Part shown: one piece after another, positions 25,441 through 33,010 of the stretch
How the letters are laid out: each line of letters starts with the position of its first letter
Position numbering within the stretch: position 1 is the first letter of the stretch
Assembly: GCA_016777585.1 (NCBI GenBank)
Contig: JADHRD010000010.1
Span: forward strand, 1-39,710
Reading direction: 5' to 3'
Length of the DNA: 39,710 nt
Source: Rhodospirillales bacterium
GTDB lineage: Bacteria > Pseudomonadota > Alphaproteobacteria > Rhodospirillales > UBA2165
The notes under the pieces: model-generated
Seen by the model: the letters and a program-made list of their open reading frames with translations, nothing else
Told to the model about the DNA's origin: nothing
Database searches by the model: none
Program-made: the position numbers and the translations under genes

Positions 25441-25788
25441 AATTCAACTAACTACTTTTTAAAGACTTTTATTTTTAGGATTATACGACGATATAAGCCT
25501 ATTCTCTCACAAACTATTTTTTGTCTCGCCGAAATCCACCCATTTCCATTGGGTATACGCTTCAAAATATTATGTTCTTTTCCATTACCTTTGTCTGACT
25601 TTGGATCATGGGCCGCAAACATTCATTCTACCCCTTTAACTATTTAGTAAGTTAGAGCTTAAAAGGTATAGAACAGCAAAAAACATACCAAAAAACTAAT
25701 TTTAATTTGTGAAACTTTTCAATAAGTTACCAAATAATTAATTTTTTTTTAGTCAAATATGTCCTCGGTAGGCAAAAATCGCCTACTC
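25441..25788 (+). other. 348-bp non-coding stretch after lysA
   Basis: This gap lies between the convergent lysA and MJ0042-finger genes. No ORF in either strand looks real. The first 200 bp are less AT-rich than other gaps and hold short inverted elements such as ACCCA-TTTCCAT-TGGGT near 25546. The stretch ends in a good plus-strand terminator at 25768-25797. It may be a long lysA 3' UTR or a small RNA; no known RNA family (tmRNA, 6S, SRP RNA, RNase P) is recognised. Confidence 0.45.
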
Positions 25789-25797
25789 CTATTTTTT
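25768..25797 (+). terminator. Rho-independent terminator, plus strand
   Basis: GTAGGC-AAAAATC-GCCTAC is a perfect 6-bp, GC-rich stem followed by TCCTA and a run of six T. On the plus strand this fits an intrinsic terminator. On the minus strand the hairpin follows the MJ0042-gene stop by 2 bp but lacks a T-run. The plus-strand transcript it ends would be lysA read-through or an RNA starting inside the 348-bp gap. Confidence 0.6.
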
Positions 25798-26883
25798 ATT
25801 ATCCTTAACTTTAATAAATGATCCATATGTTATGTCCAAACGTTTAGCACTCTTGGGCATTGCGACTATCGATGCCTTAAAATTCACCGCCTTACCCGGT
25901 CTTAAAATTAACTTAGACGGATTAATTATTTGCGTTTTGACGGTTTTTCCATTGCTATCGATAGCACTAATCACAATTTCTGGCACTTTCCGTTCATCAC
26001 TCGAAACGTTAACTATTCTTCCATTTATTATAGTAACATCTTTTCCATCACGTTTTTCACGCAATGGTTTCTTCGATACTATTTTGAGACCATCACCTGG
26101 AATATCCACCCTAAACCCAACCAAACTAAAAACAGCATTAAATGATGGCGTTATATTAACCAAAGTATGACGCATTAGAATTGCACCAACAAAAAGTCCT
26201 ATCAACAAAAATAAGACAAGTGATATAATAGTTATTTTCTTCAAAAGACTTGATTTTGGTTTTTCCTCAGCGTCTTCATAAATAACCCGATTCGTTGGCT
26301 CTGGATCAGGAATGTCCTCAGGATCAATGTTTTGCTCGTCATCACTTGGCGCCTCATCAAATAACACTTTTAGTGGCTCCGGCTCCTCAAAAGCTTCTAA
26401 TTCCTCTAAACTAGTTTCATGATTCTCAACTTCTTTAGACAAACTGCCAATTATTTCTGGTTCATCCGCTCCAACCATTTCTTCAATTTCCTGATCAGAA
26501 GGTAAATCTTGCTCAATTTGATTATCCTCAGCAGCCATTTGTTGAGGCTGCGGGACAGGGGCCATTTGTTGAGGCTGCGGGACAGGGGCCATTTGTTGAG
26601 GCTGCGGGACAGGGGCCATTTGTTGAGGCTGCGGGACAGGGGCCATTTGTTGCGGCTGCGGGACAGGGGCCATTTGTTGAGGCTGCGTTCCAGACAATAA
26701 TTGTGCGTAAGGCTGAACTGAGTTTTGAGGCGATAATGGTTTAATCTCCAACTCCTTCGGAACCGCGGGAAATTGTCGCCATTTATGCCCGCATTTGAAG
26801 CATCTGACAGACCTACCCTTCATACCAATGGAGATGCCATCAATACTAAATGAGGTAGAACAAGAGGGGCAAAAAAGATACAT
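25789..26883 (-). CDS. MJ0042-type zinc-finger membrane protein with 9-residue tandem repeats
   Basis: The 364-aa protein has four parts. Residues 1-40 form an MJ0042 finger (FCPSCSTSFSID..VRCFKCGHKWR, two CxxC pairs). Residues about 63-117 hold repeats of QPQQMAPVP. An acidic Glu/Asp/Pro-rich linker follows. One membrane segment (IISLVLFLLIGLFVGAILM, about 217-236) leads to a C-terminal domain of DUF3426 type (IVSKKPLREKRDGKDVTIINGRIVNVSSDERKVPEIVISAID ... LRPGKAVNFKASI). The finger faces the cytoplasm and the C-terminal domain the periplasm. It is divergent from ftsE, a placement seen in many alphaproteobacteria. Function unknown; an envelope or division-related role is inferred only from position. 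Confidence 0.85.
   Translation of the reverse strand: MYLFCPSCSTSFSIDGISIGMKGRSVRCFKCGHKWRQFPAVPKELEIKPLSPQNSVQPYAQLLSGTQPQQMAPVPQPQQMAPVPQPQQMAPVPQPQQMAPVPQPQQMAPVPQPQQMAAEDNQIEQDLPSDQEIEEMVGADEPEIIGSLSKEVENHETSLEELEAFEEPEPLKVLFDEAPSDDEQNIDPEDIPDPEPTNRVIYEDAEEKPKSSLLKKITIISLVLFLLIGLFVGAILMRHTLVNITPSFNAVFSLVGFRVDIPGDGLKIVSKKPLREKRDGKDVTIINGRIVNVSSDERKVPEIVISAIDSNGKTVKTQIINPSKLILRPGKAVNFKASIVAMPKSAKRLDITYGSFIKVKDNKK
26534..26693 (-). repeat. 27-bp coding tandem repeat (minisatellite), five full units plus a partial
   Basis: The plus-strand unit gccatttgttgaggctgc + gggacaggg (27 bp) occurs at 26534, 26561, 26588, 26615 and 26642, with a sixth unit from 26669 diverging after 19 bp. Units are identical except one A-to-C change in unit 5. 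The unit is about 63% GC, well above the surroundings. It encodes the in-frame 9-residue repeat QPQQMAPVP on the minus strand. Near-identity at the DNA level suggests recent slippage or unequal recombination. Confidence 0.93.
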
Positions 26884-27022
26884 TTCCCACCATTACTGTA
26901 AAACTTATTATAATTATAGAAAAATGGTAATCTTAACGCAAGCCGTGCTGGACGAAAGACCCATTACCGTGTCATTGTTAAACATATCTTATGATAACAA
27001 GTAAAGATGAAAATTCTATTAA

Positions 27023-27772
27023 ATGACTGAAGTTATTAAATTCGAGAGTGTGGGATTGCGTTATGGGCTTGGCCCAGAAGTTTTGCAGGATATTTCGTTT
27101 AACCTTGAAACAGCGTCTTTCCATTTTTTGATTGGCCCAAGTGGCGCAGGCAAATCATCTTTACTAAGATTGATGTATTTAGCACATCGACAAACCCGGG
27201 GCATTATATCTTTATTCGGAAGAGATACAGCTAGCTTACCTAGAACTGAATTACCAAAATTACGGCGACGCATTGGAGTTATGTTTCAAGATTTCAGATT
27301 ACTCCCACATTTAACAGCATTTGATAATGTAGCATTACCACTCAGAGTTGCTGGAATGAAAGAGACAAAAATTAAACGTTATGTTGAAGAACTACTTGTT
27401 TGGGTTGGTCTAGAAAATCATATGGACGTGCGACCTACAACAATGTCGGGTGGTCAACAACAACGAATTGCTATCGCTAGAGCTGTAATAGCACGTCCCA
27501 AAATACTGTATGCTGATGAACCAACCGGAAATGTTGATGATAGAATTGCAGCCCGCCTAATGCATCTTTTTGATGAGTTAAATAAACTGGGCACAACAGT
27601 CATTATTGCTACTCACAATGAGTCAATCATACAAGAATTCCGTCGTCCAATTCTCCGAATTGAGTCTGGTCGCCTTACCGTAGTTCCGTTGGACAAAGAT
27701 AATAAATCATCTGATAATAAGTCGAACGTAAAACGGGCTACTCAACTATTAGAATCGCTTAGTCCAGAATGA
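27023..27772 (+). CDS. ftsE: Cell division ATP-binding protein FtsE
   Basis: FtsE is the ABC ATPase of the FtsEX divisome complex, which controls septal peptidoglycan hydrolases through EnvC-like activators. Walker A is GPSGAGKSS (38-46), the Q-loop region is FQDFRLLPHLTAFDNVALPLRVAG, the ABC signature is MSGGQQQRIAIARAV, Walker B is ILYADEPTGNVD and the switch His is in ATHNES. A C-terminal tail of about 30 Ser/Lys/Asn-rich residues extends past the usual 220 aa. It is divergent from the MJ0042-finger gene and 10 bp upstream of ftsX. An envC-like gene lies elsewhere in this window (5141-6367), its probable partner. Confidence 0.93.
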   Translation: MTEVIKFESVGLRYGLGPEVLQDISFNLETASFHFLIGPSGAGKSSLLRLMYLAHRQTRGIISLFGRDTASLPRTELPKLRRRIGVMFQDFRLLPHLTAFDNVALPLRVAGMKETKIKRYVEELLVWVGLENHMDVRPTTMSGGQQQRIAIARAVIARPKILYADEPTGNVDDRIAARLMHLFDELNKLGTTVIIATHNESIIQEFRRPILRIESGRLTVVPLDKDNKSSDNKSNVKRATQLLESLSPE

Positions 27773-27782
27773 TGAGATTTAA

Positions 27783-28664
27783 ATGAGCCTTAAGCAAACC
27801 AATCTTGCTTTAGCAAAAGATGACACTAACAGGTTTTTACCTTGGTTAATTGCTTTTATGTCATTACTAGCAATATTATCAGTTGCTGGATTTCTTCTAC
27901 TTAAACAGGTCTCGGACTTATTTGAGTATAACAGTAATGACACTATGACCATTCAAGTGCCATCGGGGAATAGTGAGAAACGAACGAACAAAAAAATTAC
28001 ACAGATTATTAATATTCTTAAAGAAACGGGTGGCGTTATAGAAGTATCTTTGGTACCCAAAGTTGAGGTTATACAACTATTAAAACCTTGGTTAGGAACA
28101 ATTTCAGAATCACAAACATTACCATTACCCCAAATAATTGATATTCAAATAGATAGAAGTTCGGGTATCACCCCAGAAAAGATAAGTAATGTACTTACTA
28201 TCATTGTTCCTGACATAACTGTTGATGACCACAGTATTTGGCTTATCGGACTAGTTAAAACTCTTCAATCTGCAGAACTTATGGCTTTATTCATTCTTCT
28301 TCTCATAATATTTATAATAATTGGTACAGTAATATTCACAACACGGACTGGAATGGGCATTCACAAACAAACAATTGAGGTTCTTCACTTTGTCGGCGCG
28401 CACGACGATTTTATTGCACGTCAATTTGCGATCCGCGGATTGGTTGTTGGCTTACAGGGAGGCCTAATCGGATTCTTGTTTGCAATTCCTATACTATATG
28501 TTTTTGATAACCTTCTGCAAAACCTTGAGGAAGGCTTCCTGCCAAAGGCTGAGGTTAATATATTTGTTTGGCTTAGTGTTGCTCTTGTGGTGCCAATGAT
28601 ATCGTCAATTACTATGTTAACAGCAAGAGGAACTGTTCTAAAATCTCTAAAAAAGATGCTTTAA
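27783..28664 (+). CDS. ftsX: Cell division protein FtsX
   Basis: FtsX is the permease-like membrane partner of FtsE. The 293-aa protein has four membrane segments: LPWLIAFMSLLAILSVAGFLLL (about 18-40), ALFILLLIIFIIIGTVIF (about 168-187), LVVGLQGGLIGFLFAIPILYVF (about 220-242) and FVWLSVALVVPMISSITML (about 260-280). A periplasmic loop of about 120 residues lies between the first two. The segment TGMGIHKQTIEVLHFVGAHDDFIARQFAIRG matches the FtsX cytoplasmic region. ATG follows ftsE by 10 bp, and ydcF follows after 8 bp. Confidence 0.92.
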   Translation: MSLKQTNLALAKDDTNRFLPWLIAFMSLLAILSVAGFLLLKQVSDLFEYNSNDTMTIQVPSGNSEKRTNKKITQIINILKETGGVIEVSLVPKVEVIQLLKPWLGTISESQTLPLPQIIDIQIDRSSGITPEKISNVLTIIVPDITVDDHSIWLIGLVKTLQSAELMALFILLLIIFIIIGTVIFTTRTGMGIHKQTIEVLHFVGAHDDFIARQFAIRGLVVGLQGGLIGFLFAIPILYVFDNLLQNLEEGFLPKAEVNIFVWLSVALVVPMISSITMLTARGTVLKSLKKML

Positions 28665-28672
28665 TTTTTCCA

Positions 28673-29317
28673 ATGATGAAGAAGAAAATCCACAAAAAAA
28701 AACTACGATCAAAAATAAATAAAACAGTAACAATAATATTTTTTTTATTAATAGCTCTTTGCTATGGAATTTTCGACTTCTTAAGGGAAATTCCTGGCAA
28801 ACAATCTAGGATAAGTACAGATCAGTCTGATGGGATTGTTGTTTTAACAGGTGGCAACAATCGTCTTAAGCAAGGCATCAAACTTCTTATTAATAAAAAA
28901 GCAAAGAAACTTTTTATATCGGGTGTATATCGGGGCAATGATGTACTGCGCTTATTAGCTATCCAAAAACAAAACCCTGATGAAGTGCTGTGTTGCATTA
29001 ATATAGGATATAATGCAACCTCAACTCATGGGAATGCCAAGGAGACAGCTGAGTGGGTGAAAAATTTGGGGTATAAATCAATACGCCTAGTAACAGCAAA
29101 TTACCATATGCCACGGAGCCTCGTATTATTTAGATCGGCAATGCCCAACATAAGAATTATACCTCATCCGGTTTATCCATCAAAATTTAAATATAATAAA
29201 TGGTGGTTATCGGGTAGAACGATAAATTTAGTTATCAGCGAATATTTCAAATATATTATTGCGAATTTTACTTCAGTTTTCAATGTCAAAAAATTCATAG
29301 AGAGGTTTCAGCTATAG
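28673..29317 (+). CDS. YdcF family protein (DUF218)
   Basis: The 214-aa protein has an N-terminal membrane segment (TVTIIFFLLIALCYGIFDFL, about 17-36) and a DUF218 domain: GIVVLTGGNNRLKQGIKLLINKKAKKLFISGVY, NATSTHGNAKETAEWVKNLGYKSIRLVTANYHMPRSLVLFRSAMPNI. DUF218 proteins such as SanA/ElyC affect envelope integrity in E. coli, with the domain in the periplasm. ftsE-ftsX-ydcF-plsC is a familiar alphaproteobacterial order. Adjacent ATG ATG codons leave a one-codon start ambiguity. The precise biochemical role is unknown. Confidence 0.87.
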   Translation: MMKKKIHKKKLRSKINKTVTIIFFLLIALCYGIFDFLREIPGKQSRISTDQSDGIVVLTGGNNRLKQGIKLLINKKAKKLFISGVYRGNDVLRLLAIQKQNPDEVLCCINIGYNATSTHGNAKETAEWVKNLGYKSIRLVTANYHMPRSLVLFRSAMPNIRIIPHPVYPSKFKYNKWWLSGRTINLVISEYFKYIIANFTSVFNVKKFIERFQL

Positions 29318-29319
29318 TA

Positions 29320-30042
29320 ATGCAATTAATTCGATCTATTATTTTTAACTTTTTATTCTACACCTGGACAGGAATAACTGTATTATTACTATGGATAGCT
29401 ATGCCTTTAGCGCCGTCACAATTCCGCACTATAATCTCAATTTGGCCAAAGGGTTGTTTTTCGATGCTGAAAATTCTTGGAATAGATTTTGAGATTAGAG
29501 GCGAAGAGAATATCCCTAACCGACCTGTTCTTTTTGCAGTAAAACACCAATCCGTATGGGAGACAATTTTTTTTCTTTGGCATAGCAAAGAGAATGCGTA
29601 TGTAATGAAATCGGAACTTGCAAAAATTCCTTTTTGGGGATGGTATATGAAGAAAGCTGCGCATATACTGGTTGATCGAAAAGGTGGAACAAAATCAATG
29701 AGAGATATGCTGGCCAAAGCAGAATCGATCAAAGAAACATCTCGGTCTATCGTTATATTTCCAGAAGGAACACGAATACCGCCTGGAAATATGGGTGAAT
29801 TGCACCCTGGGGTAGCTGCATTATATAAACACCTCAATATTTCAGTTGTGCCCGTAGCGGTTAATTCAGGCCTAGTTTGGCCCCGTCGGCAATTAAAGAA
29901 GGAGCCGGGAACAATAATAGTTGAGTTTCTAAAACCGATTCAAGCTGGAATGGAAAAAAGAGCATTCTTGACGAAGCTAAGACAAATAATCTCAGAAGCA
30001 ACGCTCAAACTCGAAAATGAGTCTAGACTTAAAGATAGCTAA
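29320..30042 (+). CDS. plsC: 1-acyl-sn-glycerol-3-phosphate acyltransferase
   Basis: This enzyme makes phosphatidic acid by acylating lysophosphatidic acid at the inner membrane. The acyltransferase box I is VKHQSVWETIFF; the common NHxSxxD appears here as HQSVWE, with Glu in the Asp place, a variant I recall from alphaproteobacterial PlsC. Box III is FPEGTRIPPG, and VPVAVNSGLVWPRR follows. An N-terminal membrane segment (FNFLFYTWTGITVLLLWIAMPLA) anchors it. Length (240 aa) is typical. It starts 2 bp after the ydcF stop and ends the ftsE operon, 36 bp from the convergent GST gene. Confidence 0.92.
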   Translation: MQLIRSIIFNFLFYTWTGITVLLLWIAMPLAPSQFRTIISIWPKGCFSMLKILGIDFEIRGEENIPNRPVLFAVKHQSVWETIFFLWHSKENAYVMKSELAKIPFWGWYMKKAAHILVDRKGGTKSMRDMLAKAESIKETSRSIVIFPEGTRIPPGNMGELHPGVAALYKHLNISVVPVAVNSGLVWPRRQLKKEPGTIIVEFLKPIQAGMEKRAFLTKLRQIISEATLKLENESRLKDS

Positions 30043-30078
30043 TTACGATATGCAGCCAAATACCTTTTTTATATATAT

Positions 30079-30732
30079 TTAAGGAATAGAAATATATATC
30101 GGGTCTTCATTTTTATTCCAGATGTTATATTTTTTCATTATACCTAAAAATATTTCACTTTGCGAAAATTGATCAAACCACTTTTTAAAAGATACGTATG
30201 GCAAACCATCGAACCATTCTTTATCCGTGTTTACGAATTGCCTAACAAAAGGGCCAATAGCGTAATCAGCCAATGCCGGTTTCTTTCCAAAAAGATAATT
30301 ATTTGTCTCTAACAACTTATCCAGTTCGGCAATAAACTTTTCACCTTCTCCCCTAAAATATTTAGCATCCAAGTCGTCAAACCTATTCGGGTATTTGTAT
30401 CTGTCTAAATTATATTTAAAATTTCCATCATTCTTCTCAATTAATGCCAACATTTGTTCCAAGTTGCCCCTTTCTGGTAGCAACCAACTGTAGGGATCAT
30501 TTTTATTTAAAGCCCATAACATAATATCAAGACTTTGATCTATAACTCCGAGATGCGGAACTTCTAAAATAGGTACGGTCGCTTTTGGTGAGACTTCAAT
30601 TAATTCGGGAGGTTTATCCCTGAGTAATACCTCACGTAACTCATAAGCTTGCATACTAACACTTAGCGCCATTCTCGCTCTCATAGCATATGGACATCTT
30701 CGAAAACTGTAGAGAATCGGTGGCTGAGTCAT
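30079..30732 (-). CDS. Glutathione S-transferase family protein (Cys type)
   Basis: The 217-aa protein has a thioredoxin-fold N-terminal domain with YSFRRCPYAMRARMAL, where CPYA places a Cys near the glutathione site as in omega-class GSTs and glutaredoxin-2-like proteins. KATVPILE with the conserved cis-Pro and the DQSLDIMLWAL helix follow, then an all-helical C-terminal domain including PALADYAIGPFVRQF. This suggests thiol transfer or deglutathionylation rather than classical conjugation; the substrate is unknown. Its ATG overlaps the trhO stop by 4 bp, so it is in a minus-strand operon with trhO and the SDR gene. Confidence 0.87.
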   Translation of the reverse strand: MTQPPILYSFRRCPYAMRARMALSVSMQAYELREVLLRDKPPELIEVSPKATVPILEVPHLGVIDQSLDIMLWALNKNDPYSWLLPERGNLEQMLALIEKNDGNFKYNLDRYKYPNRFDDLDAKYFRGEGEKFIAELDKLLETNNYLFGKKPALADYAIGPFVRQFVNTDKEWFDGLPYVSFKKWFDQFSQSEIFLGIMKKYNIWNKNEDPIYISIP

Positions 30733-31673
30733 TTCTTTATTGGATCTGTACTCTTTGATAGTTTCCTCGCTCCCAGATGTTTATCTTTACGTTTTTCCGC
30801 TAACTCAATTTGCTTTTGTCGTTCTGCGAAGCGACCCCTTCTCTCTTCAGATATTTTGCCAAAACACTTAGGGCAACTTATCCCGAGGCGATAATAAGGT
30901 GATAGCTTATCTTCTTCACTAATTGCATTACGACACGCGTGGCAAAGATCGTAAGGCCCAACTTTCAAACCATGACCAACAGATACTCGCTGGTCAAAGA
31001 CAAAACACTCACCACGCCACAAACTTTTTCCCTTCTGAGTCGTCTCAAGATATTTTAAAATTCCTCCTTCAAGGTGGAAAACATCTTTAAAACCAAGTTC
31101 TTTCATAAAAGCTGTTGATTTTTCACATCTAATTCCACCGGTACAAAACATAGCAACCTTTTTTCTTCTAAACATTGCTTTATTTTTCTTAATCCACTTA
31201 GGTAATTCTCTGAACGAGTTTGTTCCAGGGTTAATTGCATCAGAAAAAGTACCAATCTCAACTTCATAATTATTTCTTGTATCTATAACAATTACATCTG
31301 GATCAGAAATTAAATCGTTCCAGTCTTCTGGTTTTACATAAGTTCCCGTAATGTTGCTGGGGTTAATATTATTAACACCCATCGCCACAATTTCACTTTT
31401 CAGTTTCACCTTCATTCTAAGAAAAGGTGGCTCTTCAGAATAAGACTCTTTGTGAACCAAATTCTTTAGACGTTCATCGCTGCGAATAAAACCTAATATA
31501 TCAGAAATCGCACTAGCGGATCCTGAAATTGTTCCATTTATACCCTCATTAGCCAATAAAATTGTACCCAAAAGGTCTAAGCTGTTACACTTGTCTAGTA
31601 ATAAAATTTTATATTCTGCAAGATCATCCAGTTTAGCGAAATGATAAAATGCCGCGACGCAAATCTTAGGCAT
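30729..31673 (-). CDS. trhO: tRNA uridine(34) hydroxylase, rhodanese family
   Basis: TrhO (YceA) forms 5-hydroxyuridine at position 34 of certain tRNAs. The ORF track starts at 31763, giving 30 extra residues that overlap the SDR gene. The family N-terminus (MPKICVAAFYHFAKLDDL) begins at ATG 31673, so I choose that start (314 aa), leaving an 8-bp overlap with the SDR stop. The rhodanese domain has VIDTRNNYEVEIGTF and the catalytic loop FCTGGIRCEKS with C177. The C-terminus carries GECFVFDQRVSVGHGL and two Cys pairs (CHAC, CPKC) for a likely zinc site. GST follows with a 4-bp overlap. Confidence 0.93.
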   Translation of the reverse strand: MPKICVAAFYHFAKLDDLAEYKILLLDKCNSLDLLGTILLANEGINGTISGSASAISDILGFIRSDERLKNLVHKESYSEEPPFLRMKVKLKSEIVAMGVNNINPSNITGTYVKPEDWNDLISDPDVIVIDTRNNYEVEIGTFSDAINPGTNSFRELPKWIKKNKAMFRRKKVAMFCTGGIRCEKSTAFMKELGFKDVFHLEGGILKYLETTQKGKSLWRGECFVFDQRVSVGHGLKVGPYDLCHACRNAISEEDKLSPYYRLGISCPKCFGKISEERRGRFAERQKQIELAEKRKDKHLGARKLSKSTDPIKK

Positions 31674-32511
31674 CTGGATGTTCGCCTGAAATAGCCATTT
31701 TGATATCTGAATTAGCTTTTTGCAGGACTTCCCCCCATCTGCCAGATGTTGCTCCACCGTCAATAATTAGATCTTGAGCGGTTATAAAGCTAGCTTCATC
31801 ACTACATAAAAATAAAACTGCATTTGCTATATCCTCTGATGCACCAGCCCGAGGAATAGGTTGGCGGCTTTCAAATACTTTCGCTACTCTTATCGCAACA
31901 TCATCTGCTTCGCTGTCTGTCATTCCTCTACTTTTCCCAAATATACCTGTCGCAATGCCACCGGGGGAGACTGTATTAACACGAATGTTGCTCTCCGCTA
32001 CCTCAATAGCCACACTTCGTGTTAAACTAACCACGGCTGCTTTGAGAGCGCTATACAAGTGTGAAGAAAAACCCCCCAAAGTAGCAGCAACACTAGCATT
32101 TGCCACAATAGACCCACCACCGCTCGATTTCATTTCTGGTATCACATGTTTATAACAGAAAAATACGTTTTTAACCAATATATCAACCGCACTTTCAAAC
32201 TCACTAACTTCAATATCTGTAATACTTTTTAAGACACCGCCGGCGCCAGCATTCGAAAAAAATGCGTCTATTCTCCCAAACCGATCAACAGTTCCCGAAA
32301 CAAGATTTTTAATATCAACTTCTTTAGTCACATCAGTTTCAATAAAAAAAGAGCGGTCTCCGAGTTTTTTTTGAATTGATCTGCCTTCGTCAACACGCCT
32401 CGCGGCCAAGACGGTAATAGCGCCTTCGTCTATAAAACGTTCAGCAGTTTTAAGTCCGATTCCACTTGTTGCACCGGTAATAATAGCCACTTTTTTGTCA
32501 AGTCGAAGCAT
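31666..32511 (-). CDS. SDR family NAD(P)-dependent oxidoreductase
   Basis: This is a classical short-chain dehydrogenase of 281 aa. The cofactor motif is IITGATSGIGLKTAERF (about 10-26), with SNAGAGG, the active-site YSALK (about residues 151-159) preceded by a Ser-containing strand (IVANASVAATLGGFSSHLYSALK), and PGGIATGIFG. The C-terminal segment AVLFLCSDEASFITAQDLIIDGG is typical. The cofactor is probably NAD, because AARRVDEG follows the second strand without a clear specificity residue. The substrate cannot be deduced. It is upstream of trhO with an 8-bp overlap. Confidence 0.88.
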   Translation of the reverse strand: MLRLDKKVAIITGATSGIGLKTAERFIDEGAITVLAARRVDEGRSIQKKLGDRSFFIETDVTKEVDIKNLVSGTVDRFGRIDAFFSNAGAGGVLKSITDIEVSEFESAVDILVKNVFFCYKHVIPEMKSSGGGSIVANASVAATLGGFSSHLYSALKAAVVSLTRSVAIEVAESNIRVNTVSPGGIATGIFGKSRGMTDSEADDVAIRVAKVFESRQPIPRAGASEDIANAVLFLCSDEASFITAQDLIIDGGATSGRWGEVLQKANSDIKMAISGEHPDA

Positions 32512-32551
32512 TTTTCCTCCATAAAATTAATATTGCTATTTAATAGAAGTA

Positions 32552-32767
32552 TCAATAGTGGGGGGGGCGTTGTTCATGCTGATGCGACTGACTACTCTCA
32601 ATAACGCGCAGAACCCTATCCTCTAAACCAACAACTATTCTCGATAATTTATCAATCTGCTCCCATTGTTGCAAAATACTCTCATTAAGATCTGATATAA
32701 TAGATTCCTGATGCACAAAACGCGTTTCAAGCTCGATAATGCTGGCTTCTATTTCCGACGTACCCAT
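32552..32767 (-). CDS. slyX: SlyX family protein
   Basis: This small coiled-coil protein (71 aa from ATG 32767) has heptad-rich EASIIELETRFVHQESIISDLNESILQQWEQIDKLSRIVVGLEDRV and the conserved SlyX ending PPHY. The ORF track begins at GTG 32788; I prefer ATG 32767 because AAGGA lies 10 nt upstream and a plausible promoter would place the transcript start about 32786. The final codons contain a run of eight C on the coding strand (G-run 32560-32567). SlyX is widespread but its role is not established. It lies 40 bp upstream of the SDR gene, possibly co-transcribed. Confidence 0.85.
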   Translation of the reverse strand: MGTSEIEASIIELETRFVHQESIISDLNESILQQWEQIDKLSRIVVGLEDRVLRVIESSQSHQHEQRPPHY

Positions 32768-32792
32768 GGTTATAATGTCCTTTATCACACTT

Positions 32793-32820
32793 TTTATAAA
32801 AATATTAAAATCAAGTACAA
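32793..32820 (-). promoter_or_regulatory. Candidate sigma-70 promoter for slyX
   Basis: On the minus strand TTGTAC (32820-32815) and TATAAA (32798-32793) are 16 bp apart, a fair match to TTGACA/TATAAT. The predicted start near 32786 would make the GTG start of the ORF track untranslatable and favours the ATG at 32767. This is an eye-based match in AT-rich DNA. Confidence 0.35.
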
Positions 32821-33010
32821 CTAGTATAATGAAATAGCTGAAATATAGAAATACTCAAATAGAATTTAAATTCCTATTTCCATTAATAGCATTACTAGCT
32901 AGTTTAAATATCTGTATTTTATAATCGAAAAGACATTATAAAAATAAACCAAGTGCTCTGTACCTAAAACTTAAATAGTTTAAAGTAAAATAATAAGGAG
33001 GTGTCTATAA

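Noticed and set aside
26534-26693. Possible CRISPR array
   Set aside because: The units are directly adjacent without spacers and remain in frame inside a coding gene, so it is a tandem repeat.
26509-26700. Plus-strand ORF with repeats RLRDRGHLL
   Set aside because: It is the complementary reading of the 27-bp coding repeat; the minus-strand protein has a full domain structure that explains it.
29358-29837. 159-codon minus-strand ORF inside plsC
   Set aside because: It is antisense to conserved plsC motifs and no family is recognised.
31674-31763. N-terminal 30-residue extension of TrhO
   Set aside because: It overlaps the SDR C-terminus, and the family N-terminus starts at the internal ATG at 31673.
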